This document shows positions 6,957 through 13,630 of a stretch of DNA of 23,412 nt, in pieces. Made by a program: the position numbers and the translations under genes. The stretch spans positions 1 to 23,412 of IMG/VR virus record IMGVR_UViG_3300025655_000301; one strand, written 5' to 3'. The first letter of the stretch is position 1. The number at the start of each line of letters is the position of its first letter. The stretch is from a virus. Below the pieces are notes generated by a model. The model did no database searches, had not been told where the DNA came from, and saw only the letters and a list, made by a program, of their open reading frames with translations.

Positions 6957-7246
6957 AGAACAGATTCGATTTAGAAGATGAAATCGTGGCCTGCTGGAGT
7001 GTATGTGGTGATTTAGAGAGGGCAACTGAATACCTCTACCAACGCCAAACCCCATTATCTATAGATGAAGTGTGGAACTTATTCTACGGAATTAAGTGTT
7101 TGTACGAGGCTAAATTCGACAAATTGTTCGACACGTTTACTCAAGTATTCCATTTAGACCAGTACGCCTACCACGAAGACGATGATGAACGCATGGACAT
7201 TATCGGAAGAAATGGGAATGACGGTCTTCACTACGACGAAATTTAA
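6953..7246 (+). CDS. Conserved-looking acidic phage protein, unknown function
   Basis: A 97-residue acidic, helical protein. It opens MKNRFDLEDEIVACWSVCGDLE, has a middle segment NLFYGIKCLYEAKFDKLFDTF, and closes with an acid-rich HEDDDER stretch. The RF-LE-I--CW opening followed by a helix ending YE-KFD is, from memory, shared with small unknown proteins of T4-like and T7-like environmental phages. Start ATG 6953 overlaps the previous stop and has a purine-rich GGGGGCAAGG at 6940-6949. Its position beside the reductase genes suggests a link to nucleotide metabolism, but no catalytic motif is visible. Confidence 0.75.
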   Translation: MKNRFDLEDEIVACWSVCGDLERATEYLYQRQTPLSIDEVWNLFYGIKCLYEAKFDKLFDTFTQVFHLDQYAYHEDDDERMDIIGRNGNDGLHYDEI

Positions 7247-7256
7247 GGAATGAAAA

Positions 7257-7433
7257 ATGACAGAGACAAAAAAGGCGCCCAAAAAGGGTACTAATAGCCC
7301 CACTCTGGGTACGAACACGTCTGCCGACGCAGCACTGCTGGCTGTGGCGTTGTTAATCAACAAAGGGTACCCGCTCGAATCAGCGATTGAAACAACAAAG
7401 ATGCTGATGGGGCGTGTACATGAGTTTGCTTGA
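7257..7433 (+). CDS. Small protein, unknown function
   Basis: A 58-residue frame with AAGGA at 7245-7249, seven bases before ATG 7257. The N-terminal 20 residues are Lys/Thr-rich and look flexible (KKAPKKGTN). The rest is mostly helical and mildly hydrophobic (DAALLAVALLINKGYP, then IETTKMLMGRV), with no clear membrane span because a Gly-Tyr-Pro break interrupts it. It overlaps the start of nrdB by 14 nt, so the two are likely co-translated. It might be a small helix-turn-helix or a reductase accessory protein; I cannot assign either. Confidence 0.6.
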   Translation: MTETKKAPKKGTNSPTLGTNTSADAALLAVALLINKGYPLESAIETTKMLMGRVHEFA

Positions 7434-8370
7434 GCCGTCTCTTGTCTATAAGCCTTTTAAGTATCCGTGGGCCGTAGAGTTCGCATCGCAGCACGAGAAG
7501 ATTCACTGGGGGGAGTGGGAAGCCAAGTTACAAGACGATGTAACGCAGTGGCAGGCTGGAAAACTGAGTCCAGCAGAAAAGAACCATATCACTCAAATCT
7601 TGAGATTGTTCACACAATCTGACGTTGCTGTAGGCACTAATTACCTCGAATACTACATCCCAAAATTCAAAAATAACGAGATTCGTGCAATGCTTTCGTC
7701 ATTCGTGAATCGTGAGTTTGTTCATCAACGTGCTTATGCGCTTCTGAATGACACGCTCGGCCTCCCTGAAGAAGAGTACAGCGCCTTTCTTGATTACAAA
7801 TATATGAAAGACAAGGTGGACTTCATGGGAGACATTGACATCCACAGCCACCAAGGAACGGCCACTGCCATTGCCCGCTCCGTACTCAATGAGGGGATGT
7901 CTCTCTTTTCCGCTTTCGCGATGCTCTTGAATTATCAGCGTTTCGGAAAGATGAAAGGGATGTGCGAAATAGTCGAGTGGTCTGTCAGAGATGAGACCAT
8001 GCACTGTGATGGAATGGTGAAGCTGTTCCGAACTTTTTGTGATGAACACCCAAAGATTATCAACGATGAATTTAAGAAATCTATTTACGAAATGTTCCGA
8101 CAAGCTGTTTCGCTTGAGGATAGGGTTATTGACGCAGCTTTCGAATTGGGCGGAGTCGAAGGCATTACGCCTACAGATGTCAAAAATTACATCAGATACA
8201 TCGCAGACCGCAGGCTCATACAACTTGGCCTTAAAGGAAATTGGAAGGCTAAGGAAAACCCGCTCCCGTGGCTAGATTGGGTCTTAAATGGCGACAGCTT
8301 CAAAAACTTCTTTGAGGGGACTGTAACGGACTACAACGCCGCAGGTATGGAGGGCGAATGGGGCTGGTGA
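7420..8370 (+). CDS. nrdB: Ribonucleotide reductase, class I small (beta) subunit
   Basis: A ferritin-like protein that holds the metal/tyrosyl radical needed by NrdA. Numbered from ATG 7420, every expected ligand is visible: D68 (FTQSDVAVG), E99 and H102 (REFVHQRAY), E158 (LNEGM), E192 and H195 (RDETMH). Y106 occupies the radical-tyrosine position, so this is a tyrosyl-radical enzyme and not a Tyr-less variant. Length is 316 residues, short against 376 in E. coli. The C-terminal tail that should dock on NrdA is short, carries a Tyr (about 305) and ends EGEWGW. ATG 7420 has GGGG at 7409-7412; GTG 7414 is the alternative. It is separated from nrdA by three small genes, where many genomes have the pair adjacent. 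Confidence 0.95.
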   Translation: MSLLEPSLVYKPFKYPWAVEFASQHEKIHWGEWEAKLQDDVTQWQAGKLSPAEKNHITQILRLFTQSDVAVGTNYLEYYIPKFKNNEIRAMLSSFVNREFVHQRAYALLNDTLGLPEEEYSAFLDYKYMKDKVDFMGDIDIHSHQGTATAIARSVLNEGMSLFSAFAMLLNYQRFGKMKGMCEIVEWSVRDETMHCDGMVKLFRTFCDEHPKIINDEFKKSIYEMFRQAVSLEDRVIDAAFELGGVEGITPTDVKNYIRYIADRRLIQLGLKGNWKAKENPLPWLDWVLNGDSFKNFFEGTVTDYNAAGMEGEWGW

Positions 8371-8375
8371 ATCAA

Positions 8376-8400
8376 TCACTTAAATATCCACTATCGAACA
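8376..8400 (+). promoter_or_regulatory. Candidate phage RNA polymerase promoter
   Basis: The 43 nt gap between nrdB and the next gene is one of only three sizeable gaps in the window. It contains an AT-rich stretch followed by CCACTATCGA, which resembles the CACTATAG core of T7 and SP6 promoters. T7 also has promoters just upstream of its gp7.3/gp8 region. A single site without a proven consensus is weak support, so this is a candidate only. Confidence 0.25.
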
Positions 8401-8413
8401 CCGAGGAGTATTT

Positions 8414-8596
8414 ATGAAGGTTTTAAGCCAAAACCTAAGCCTTTCTAAAGCCTTGCTTGAACGCCTCCGCGAGTTGTTCCCAGACACCCTGCCGCGTAAC
8501 TCAGTAATCACTATCGAAGAAATACGCTTTTTGCAGGGGCAACAGAGTGTCATCGACAAGCTAGATGAACTCTATGACGAGATTTATGAGGACTAA
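8414..8596 (+). CDS. Small helical protein, unknown function
   Basis: A 60-residue protein, first gene after the nrdB gap, with a strong GAGGAG at 8403-8408. It is mainly helical: SKALLERLRELFPDTLPRN, then TIEEIRFLQGQQSVIDKLDELYDE to the end. The EEIR-LQGQQ-VID pattern looks conserved and is reminiscent of short unknown proteins located just before the head genes in other T7-like phages, as I recall. It has no membrane segment and no catalytic motif. It could be an early structural or assembly factor because it heads the transcription unit leading to portal and capsid. Confidence 0.75.
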   Translation: MKVLSQNLSLSKALLERLRELFPDTLPRNSVITIEEIRFLQGQQSVIDKLDELYDEIYED

Positions 8597-8598
8597 TT

Positions 8599-8829
8599 AT
8601 GTGTCTTGCTCCCAAGATGCCAGAGGTAAAAGTCCCGGTTCCTGCGGCTGCTGCTGCGCCTCCTGCGCCACCTCCTGATATTTCTACGAATTACGACGAT
8701 AAGCGTAAACCGTCGAGTGAAAAGGACAAGGCCCGCACAGGCAAGAAAGCTCTGCGCTACAACCCAGAAAATACTGCACAAATTTCAGGCAGTTCTGGAA
8801 ACCCCGGACTACAGATTAAAAAAGGCTAA
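8599..8829 (+). CDS. T7 gp7.3-like small virion/tail assembly protein
   Basis: A 76-residue protein starting MCLAPKMP, followed by an Ala/Pro-rich stretch (residues 12-26) and a basic, Gly/Ser-rich end: KARTGKKALRY...GSSGNPGLQIKKG. The end resembles the end of T7 gp7.3 (ARAGGKKSL...GGINI), a small virion protein needed for tail assembly or adsorption. It also resembles the end of the following gene product. The start has GAGGA at 8588-8592. The order, directly upstream of the portal gene with one gene between, supports the assignment, but similarity is confined to the C-terminal motif. Cys2 is unlikely to be a lipobox, as no signal peptide precedes it. Confidence 0.55.
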   Translation: MCLAPKMPEVKVPVPAAAAAPPAPPPDISTNYDDKRKPSSEKDKARTGKKALRYNPENTAQISGSSGNPGLQIKKG

Positions 8830-8832
8830 CCG

Positions 8833-9402
8833 ATGGCTGAGAACAAATACCGAAAAGCACGCACAGAGATGGCGAGTAAAGGACGCGGTGGCGACACTGT
8901 GTTGGGCCACCTGTCTCGTGGCGAAATGGTTATTCCCAACCAGATTCTTGACCTTGACGATGGCGCGTTCCGCAAAATTGTTGAAGGTGTGATGAAGGAA
9001 TACGGAATCAACCCTAAAGAATTTACTGTTGGTGATTCAGCCAACAAGACGAATCCTGAGACTGGACTCCCTGAGTTCGGCTTCTTTAAGAAGATTTTCA
9101 AGGCTGCTAAAAAAGTCGTGAAAAGTGTCATTAGCACTGTTAAATCTGTTGTAGGCGCAGTCACTGGCGCTAAACCTACTACTTCTACTGCTGCTGAGGC
9201 ACCAAGCACTGCTGCTGCCCCAACACAGCTTGAAGAAGAAGACGCAGCCAAAAAGAAATCAGAATTGTTACGTCGCAAGCGCCGCGGTCGCCGTGGTCTC
9301 CGCATTGACGGCAACAATTCTCTCGGTGGCGCTGCTGATGGCACTGGTATTGGTACTGGTGGCTCCTCTGGCGGCAGTTCCGTCAACGTTCCTAAAGGTT
9401 AA
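8833..9402 (+). CDS. Probable virion-associated protein with gp7.3-like C-terminus
   Basis: A 189-residue protein. The N-terminal half carries RGGDTVLGHLSRGEMVIP (19-36), a motif I recognise from varied phage tail and virion proteins where GDT-L-HL-PGE-V-P is common. A basic amphipathic helix follows (KKIFKAAKKVVKSVISTVKS, about 86-105), then an Ala/Thr/Pro-rich linker and an Arg-rich segment (KRRGRRGLRIDG, about 148-159). A Gly/Ser tail ends SSVNVPKG. The last part mirrors the preceding small protein and T7 gp7.3. The start has AAAGG at 8821-8824 (8 bases upstream). It is likely packaged in the virion or used at the head-tail junction, but no function is proven. Confidence 0.65.
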   Translation: MAENKYRKARTEMASKGRGGDTVLGHLSRGEMVIPNQILDLDDGAFRKIVEGVMKEYGINPKEFTVGDSANKTNPETGLPEFGFFKKIFKAAKKVVKSVISTVKSVVGAVTGAKPTTSTAAEAPSTAAAPTQLEEEDAAKKKSELLRRKRRGRRGLRIDGNNSLGGAADGTGIGTGGSSGGSSVNVPKG

Positions 9403-9407
9403 AAACA

Positions 9408-10988
9408 ATGCAGACTCTTGAAGGCGCTGGCTATGCTGCCAAGCGTTACGGGCAGCTTTTGTCCGAACGCGACCCGTTCCTTCATCGAGCGCGTGATGCT
9501 GCTGAATTGACCATCCCACACCTAATGCCCCCAGAAGGACACAACGGTTCATCGTTGTATCTAACTCCTTTTCAGGGGGTGGGTGCTAGGGGTGTAAACA
9601 ACTTGGCATCGAAGTTACTTCTTTCCTTGCTCCCTCCAAACAGCCCGTTCTTCCGGCTAATGATTGACGATTTTGACCTTGCACAGCTTGCAGGGGCAGA
9701 AGCACGCGGTCAGGTCGAAGAGGCTTTGGGCCGCATTGAGAGAGCCGCCCTTCAAGAGATTGAGGCATCGGCTATCCGTGTGCCTGTGTTTGAGGCTTTG
9801 AAGCAGTTAGTCGTAACTGGTAACGCTCTTGTGTACCTGCCGAAGAAAGGCGGTATGAAGGTGTTTCGCTTAGACCGTTATGTGGTCAAGCGCGACGCAA
9901 TGGGTAACTTACTCGAACTCATTACGAAAGAGTCAGTTTCTCCAAAAATGCTCCCAGAAGAAATGCAAATGCTTCTCAAGAGCGAGAACTCTGACGAACC
10001 AGTAAATAAGAATTTAGACCTTTACACCTATGTTTGTCTTAAAGACAAGAAGTGGGAAATCCACCAAGAGGTGTCTGGTGTTGAGGTACCAGAAAGTAGA
10101 GGTTCTTACCCTGAAGACAAGAATCCTTTCATCCCCCTAAGATTCTCGCGTATTGATGGCGAGGATTATGGACGTGGGTATGTAGAGGATTACTTAGGAG
10201 ACCTGAAGAGCCTTGAAGGTTTGACTCAAGCCATTGTAGAAGGCTCGGCGGCAAGCGCTAAGGTTCTCTTCCTTGTTCGTCCTAATGGGACAACAAAAGC
10301 CCGGACTCTAGCTGAATCACCCAATGGGGCTATCGTAAATGGCGATGCCAATGACGTTACTACGTTACAGGTTCAGAAGGCTTCGGACTTCCAAGTTGCG
10401 CTGTCCACAGCCAACACAATCACAGAGCGTCTATCTTTTGCATTCCTTCTAAACAGTTCCGTACAACGGAATGCTGAACGGGTTACTGCTGAAGAAGTGC
10501 GTTATATGGCGCAGGAACTAGAAACTGCTTTAGGCGGAGTCTACTCAATCCTAAGCCAAGAATTCCAGCAACCTTTAATTAACCTGCTGCTACAGCGGTT
10601 AGAAAAGACTGGAAAAATGCCGAAGATGCCAAAAGACACTGTTAAACCAACAGTAGTCACGGGCATGGAGGCGTTGGGTCGCGGGCAAGACCTGAACAAA
10701 CTAGCCACCTTCCTTCAATACCTGCAACCACTTGGCCCTGAAATTATCAGTCAAGAATTGAACATTAGTGACTACATCGACCGCCTAGGGGCGTCTTTGG
10801 GAATTGACACTAATGGTCTGATTCGTTCTGACGAGCAGAAAGCTGAAGAAGCTGCTGCTGCAACACAGGATAACCAAGCGGCAATGATGCAGGGGGCAAT
10901 GGCGGATATGGCTATTAAAGGCACGCCTGAAATGGTCAAAGCCATGAAGGAACAAGCTATGGCCCAACAACCAAACCCACAAGGTTAA
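9408..10988 (+). CDS. Portal / head-tail connector protein (T7 gp8-like)
   Basis: The dodecameric portal through which DNA is packaged and ejected. It has 526 residues against 536 in T7 gp8. Typical features are the N-terminal RYGQLLSERDPFLHRARDAA, LYLTPFQGVGARGVNNLASK and the LLSLLPPNSPFFRL block, then the VTGNALVYLPK segment. Further on, the RVTAEEVRYMAQELETALGGVYS helix (about residues 363-386) and the Gln/Met/Ala-rich C-terminus are also typical of the family. It is first in the head gene block, followed 6 nt later by the scaffold gene. An AAAGG at 9394-9398 serves the start. No anomaly noticed. Confidence 0.96.
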   Translation: MQTLEGAGYAAKRYGQLLSERDPFLHRARDAAELTIPHLMPPEGHNGSSLYLTPFQGVGARGVNNLASKLLLSLLPPNSPFFRLMIDDFDLAQLAGAEARGQVEEALGRIERAALQEIEASAIRVPVFEALKQLVVTGNALVYLPKKGGMKVFRLDRYVVKRDAMGNLLELITKESVSPKMLPEEMQMLLKSENSDEPVNKNLDLYTYVCLKDKKWEIHQEVSGVEVPESRGSYPEDKNPFIPLRFSRIDGEDYGRGYVEDYLGDLKSLEGLTQAIVEGSAASAKVLFLVRPNGTTKARTLAESPNGAIVNGDANDVTTLQVQKASDFQVALSTANTITERLSFAFLLNSSVQRNAERVTAEEVRYMAQELETALGGVYSILSQEFQQPLINLLLQRLEKTGKMPKMPKDTVKPTVVTGMEALGRGQDLNKLATFLQYLQPLGPEIISQELNISDYIDRLGASLGIDTNGLIRSDEQKAEEAAAATQDNQAAMMQGAMADMAIKGTPEMVKAMKEQAMAQQPNPQG

Positions 10989-10994
10989 AAATAT

Positions 10995-11786
10995 ATGACA
11001 GAGACATTGAACACATTCGAAGAAGCCACTCCAGACACGGCGCATGAAGAAGCTATGCTTGCTAAGGGCGAAGCCCTAGAGAAAGCCGCTCAAGCTGACC
11101 GCCCGGAATGGCTACCAGAAAAGTTCGATTCTCCCGAAAAGATGGCTCAGGCTTACGCTGAATTGGAGCGTAGGCTTGGGTCTAATTCGGCAGAAGAGGA
11201 CACTGAAGAAGTAGACGAAACAGAGACCACTCAAGAATTAGCAGACAAATTGGATGTAAAAGCCAAAGAAGTCTCAGAAGTTCTCGATAATGCTGGACTC
11301 GATTTCGCTACATTCCAAGATGAGTACCTAGAAAACGGCAAGCTGTCAGATGATGCTTATAAGGCACTTGATGAAGCTGGGTTTGATAGGTCTTTAGTTG
11401 ATAGTTGGATTAAGGGCCAAGAGGCTCTTGCCAGTCGCACTACGCAAGACGTATTCGATTTAGTGGGCGGCTCAAACAATTATCAAGCAATGGTGCAATG
11501 GGCTAGTGATGCCCTAGAAGCATCGGAGATAGAAGCATACAACGCTAACGTAGATTCAGGAGACCCTTCCTTAATCCGTTTCGCTGTGCAGGGCTTGGCT
11601 GCGAGGTATCGTTCTGAAGTAGGTACTGAACCTAAGCTGGTTCAGGGTGCAAACACCACCTCTTCAAGCGGGGCGTTCCAGAGTGCCGCTGAATTGACTG
11701 CGGCTATGCGTGACCCTAGATACCACAACGACCCCGCATATCGAAAGGCCGTGTCCGATAAATTGGCTCGGTCTAGCGTGTTCTAA
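10995..11786 (+). CDS. Capsid assembly scaffolding protein (T7 gp9-like)
   Basis: Internal scaffold that guides capsid assembly and leaves the mature head. The 263-residue protein is highly acidic and helical, as expected. The N-terminus has PEWLPEKFDSPEKMAQAYAELERRLG, the signature of podovirus scaffolds. A Glu-rich stretch (about 70-80) and a coiled middle follow. The C-terminal third contains SSGAFQSAAELTAAMRDPRY, then a helical DPAYRKAVSDKLARS likely to contact the coat protein. It is somewhat shorter than T7 gp9 (307). It sits directly between portal and capsid, with an intrinsic terminator 16 nt after its stop. Confidence 0.93.
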   Translation: MTETLNTFEEATPDTAHEEAMLAKGEALEKAAQADRPEWLPEKFDSPEKMAQAYAELERRLGSNSAEEDTEEVDETETTQELADKLDVKAKEVSEVLDNAGLDFATFQDEYLENGKLSDDAYKALDEAGFDRSLVDSWIKGQEALASRTTQDVFDLVGGSNNYQAMVQWASDALEASEIEAYNANVDSGDPSLIRFAVQGLAARYRSEVGTEPKLVQGANTTSSSGAFQSAAELTAAMRDPRYHNDPAYRKAVSDKLARSSVF

Positions 11787-11802
11787 ATCTGTCTCGATTT
11801 TG

Positions 11803-11824
11803 GCCCTCTTCGGAGGGCTTTTTT
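11803..11824 (+). terminator. Intrinsic terminator between scaffold and capsid genes
   Basis: A perfect six-pair stem, GCCCTC and GAGGGC, closes a TTCG tetraloop (11803-11818) and is followed at once by six T residues (11819-11824). This is a compact, stable rho-independent terminator 16 nt after the scaffold stop. It would attenuate transcription into the capsid gene, so capsid expression should rely on read-through or on a promoter in 11825-11952. Confidence 0.88.
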
Positions 11825-11952
11825 ACGAAAGCAATCCAAACAAACAAGTACCTTTGGCCCGCTGCGGCGGAGAACCTTAGAGGAAAGGATGTAAGGGATG
11901 TGCTGAGTAGAACTTATTAACTCAACCATTCGTTACTAAAAGGTACATAAAA
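11825..11952 (+). promoter_or_regulatory. Capsid gene 5' leader, possible promoter region
   Basis: This 128 nt non-coding stretch lies between the terminator and the capsid start. It holds a small GC hairpin (CCGC TGCG GCGG, 11859-11870), a purine-rich tract AGGAAAGGATGTAAGGGATG (11881-11900), an AT-rich element ACTTATTAACTC (11912-11923), and the capsid ribosome site AAAAGG (11938-11943). T7 places its strongest late promoter (phi10) in the same position. No exact T7, SP6 or sigma-70 consensus is visible, so a promoter is inferred from context. Confidence 0.4.
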
Positions 11953-12966
11953 ATGGCATTTCCTACTGACCAGACGGTTTCCCGTCTCGGCCAGCAGAAC
12001 GCTACTGGCGACGCACGCGCGTTGTTCCTGAAGCTGTATGCTGGTGAAGTTCTGACTGCGTTCGAAGAGCGCAACGTTTTCATGCCGCTGCATCGCACTC
12101 GTTCGATTCAGAATGGCAAGAGCGCACAGTTCCCGCTGACTGGTGCTGCAAGCGCTAAGTACCACACTCCGGGCCAGTTGATTCAAGCTGACGCAGTGAA
12201 GCACGGTGAGCGTGTTGTAACTGTAGATGACCTGCTGATTTCCAGCCAGTTCATCAGCAACATCGACGAAGCTATGAACCACTATGATGTTCGTAGCATC
12301 TACTCCCGTGAAGCTGGTTACGCTCTGGCTAACACCGCAGACAAGAATATTGCTCGCGTTGTTGCCAAGGCTGCTGCTATTACCAACAGCACTCTGGCTG
12401 CTGCACAGTTCGGTACTGCGTTTGTTGATGAAATCTACACCAACAACATTAACATCGGTACTGTAACTGCTGACGCTCTGGATGGCGCTAAGATTGTTGC
12501 TGCAATCTATGACGCTCTTGAAGAGTTCGACAAGAAGGACGTAACTGGTGACAAGGTGTGTGTATTGCCGCCTGCACAGTATTACGCTCTGTTGAACACC
12601 TCTGACGTTACCGCAGCCACTTGGTTGAACAAGGACGTCGGTGGTTCTGGTTCTGTGTCTACTGGTGTAGTTCCGCAGGTTGGCGGCGTTCGCATTATGA
12701 TGTCGAACCACATCCCGCAGACTGATGAATCTACTACTGGTCTGACTCCTGACCCGGCTTCACGCTCAGGCGCTTACAAGGCTAACTACGCTAAGGTTCG
12801 TGGTCTCATCTTCACTCAAGATGCTGCTGCAACTGTTAAGCTGCTCGACCTTGGTGTTGAGTCCGAATACCAAATCGACCGTCAGGGTACCTTGATGGTT
12901 GCTAAGTATGCAATGGGCCACAACATCCTGCGTCCGGCTTGCGCTATCAGTCTGAACGCTGTCTAA
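11953..12966 (+). CDS. Major capsid protein (T7 gp10A-like)
   Basis: The HK97-fold coat protein, 337 residues against 345 in T7 gp10A. Family patterns include ALFLKLYAGEVLTAFEERNV, RSIQNGKSAQFPLTG, a VVTVDDLLISSQFISNIDEA segment, AMNHYDVRS, and the closing AKYAMGHNILRPACAI. Codon use is visibly more biased than in neighbours (frequent CTG, CGT, GTT, AAC, and few rare codons), as expected for the most abundant virion protein. It is bracketed by terminators at 11803-11824 and 12985-13022. No slippery run followed by an extended frame is seen near the stop, and further stops follow it closely, so no T7-style 10B frameshift product is predicted. Confidence 0.97.
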   Translation: MAFPTDQTVSRLGQQNATGDARALFLKLYAGEVLTAFEERNVFMPLHRTRSIQNGKSAQFPLTGAASAKYHTPGQLIQADAVKHGERVVTVDDLLISSQFISNIDEAMNHYDVRSIYSREAGYALANTADKNIARVVAKAAAITNSTLAAAQFGTAFVDEIYTNNINIGTVTADALDGAKIVAAIYDALEEFDKKDVTGDKVCVLPPAQYYALLNTSDVTAATWLNKDVGGSGSVSTGVVPQVGGVRIMMSNHIPQTDESTTGLTPDPASRSGAYKANYAKVRGLIFTQDAAATVKLLDLGVESEYQIDRQGTLMVAKYAMGHNILRPACAISLNAV

Positions 12967-12984
12967 GTAATTAGGCACTTCATT

Positions 12985-13022
12985 AAAGGGGAACTCTCGT
13001 AACTGGGGGTTCCCCTTTTTTT
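12985..13022 (+). terminator. Strong intrinsic terminator after capsid gene (T-phi position)
   Basis: The stem AAAGGGGAAC (12985-12994) pairs with GTTCCCCTTT (13009-13018) over ten bases. Three inner pairs (CTC with GGG, 12996-12998 with 13005-13007) can extend it, around a GTAACT loop. The T run covers 13016-13022. It begins 19 nt after the capsid stop, the same location as the T7 late terminator T-phi, and would lower expression of the tail genes relative to capsid. Confidence 0.92.
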
Positions 13023-13039
13023 CATTTTGAGGGTTTCAA

Positions 13040-13630
13040 ATGACTCCGAATACCAAGCTAGAAGCAGTAAACATCATGCTCTCTGCTATTGGTGAGGCTC
13101 CCGTGAACAGGCTTTCTTCGGGCTTGGTTGAGGCCGAAACCGCAGAGACTATTCTGACCCAAATTAGCCGTTCAGTTCAGGCTGAGGGCTGGCACTTCAA
13201 TCGTGAGAAAGATGTGCAGATTGCACCTGATTTGGCCGGTCAAATTGTTCTTGCTGCGAACACCATTCGCGCAGACGCAATGCCGGAACATAACCTAGAT
13301 TTTGATTTAACCCAACGCGGGTTAAAGATGTATGACCTTAAAAGCCACAGCTACAGTATTGGCAAGGCAGTCAAGCTGGATGTGACTTATGAACTAAATT
13401 TTGAAGACCTGCCAGCAGTCGCACGCAGGTATATCACTGTTAAAGCTGCACGCATTCTCCAAGACCAAATTGTGGGTTCTGGAGACCTTCATTCATTCGG
13501 AACTAACGATGAAATGGAAGCGTTAATCCAGCTTAAAGATTTCGAAAACGAAACTGCCGATTTCAACATCGCGAATAACTACGACGTGTATCGCGTGTTC
13601 GATAGGGTGGGAAGTAAGAGGGTCTACTAA
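13040..13630 (+). CDS. Tail tubular protein A (T7 gp11-like)
   Basis: The gatekeeper ring joining the portal to the tail nozzle. It is 196 residues, the same length as T7 gp11. The N-terminal LEAVNIMLSAIGEAPVNRL and the EGWHFNREKDV block match the family, as does the closing part with AVARRYITVKAARILQDQIVGS. It starts 17 nt after the T run of the terminator, with GAGGG at 13028-13032. Its stop overlaps the first base of the gp12 start (TAATG), a common re-initiation arrangement. Confidence 0.93.
   Translation: MTPNTKLEAVNIMLSAIGEAPVNRLSSGLVEAETAETILTQISRSVQAEGWHFNREKDVQIAPDLAGQIVLAANTIRADAMPEHNLDFDLTQRGLKMYDLKSHSYSIGKAVKLDVTYELNFEDLPAVARRYITVKAARILQDQIVGSGDLHSFGTNDEMEALIQLKDFENETADFNIANNYDVYRVFDRVGSKRVY

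Noticed and set aside
8826-9386. Reverse-strand frame (186 codons) opposite the pre-portal protein
   Set aside because: The translation is low-complexity Pro/Ala/Arg, the mirror of the Ala/Gly/Arg-rich forward gene. The forward frame has a good ribosome site and a recognised motif.
11851-11880. GC hairpin in the capsid leader considered as another terminator
   Set aside because: The stem is only four pairs with no T run after it, so it cannot be an intrinsic terminator; at most it is an RNA processing or leader structure.
11917-12711. Long reverse-strand frame (264 codons) opposite the capsid gene
   Set aside because: It mirrors the capsid gene, whose biased codons suppress stops on the other strand. 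It has a Ser/Val/Asn-rich, domain-free translation and no ribosome site that I could find.
12930-12985. T7-style -1 frameshift producing a longer minor capsid protein
   Set aside because: No slippery heptamer lies near the capsid 3' end, additional stops follow closely, and the terminator starts 19 nt after the stop, leaving no room for an extension.
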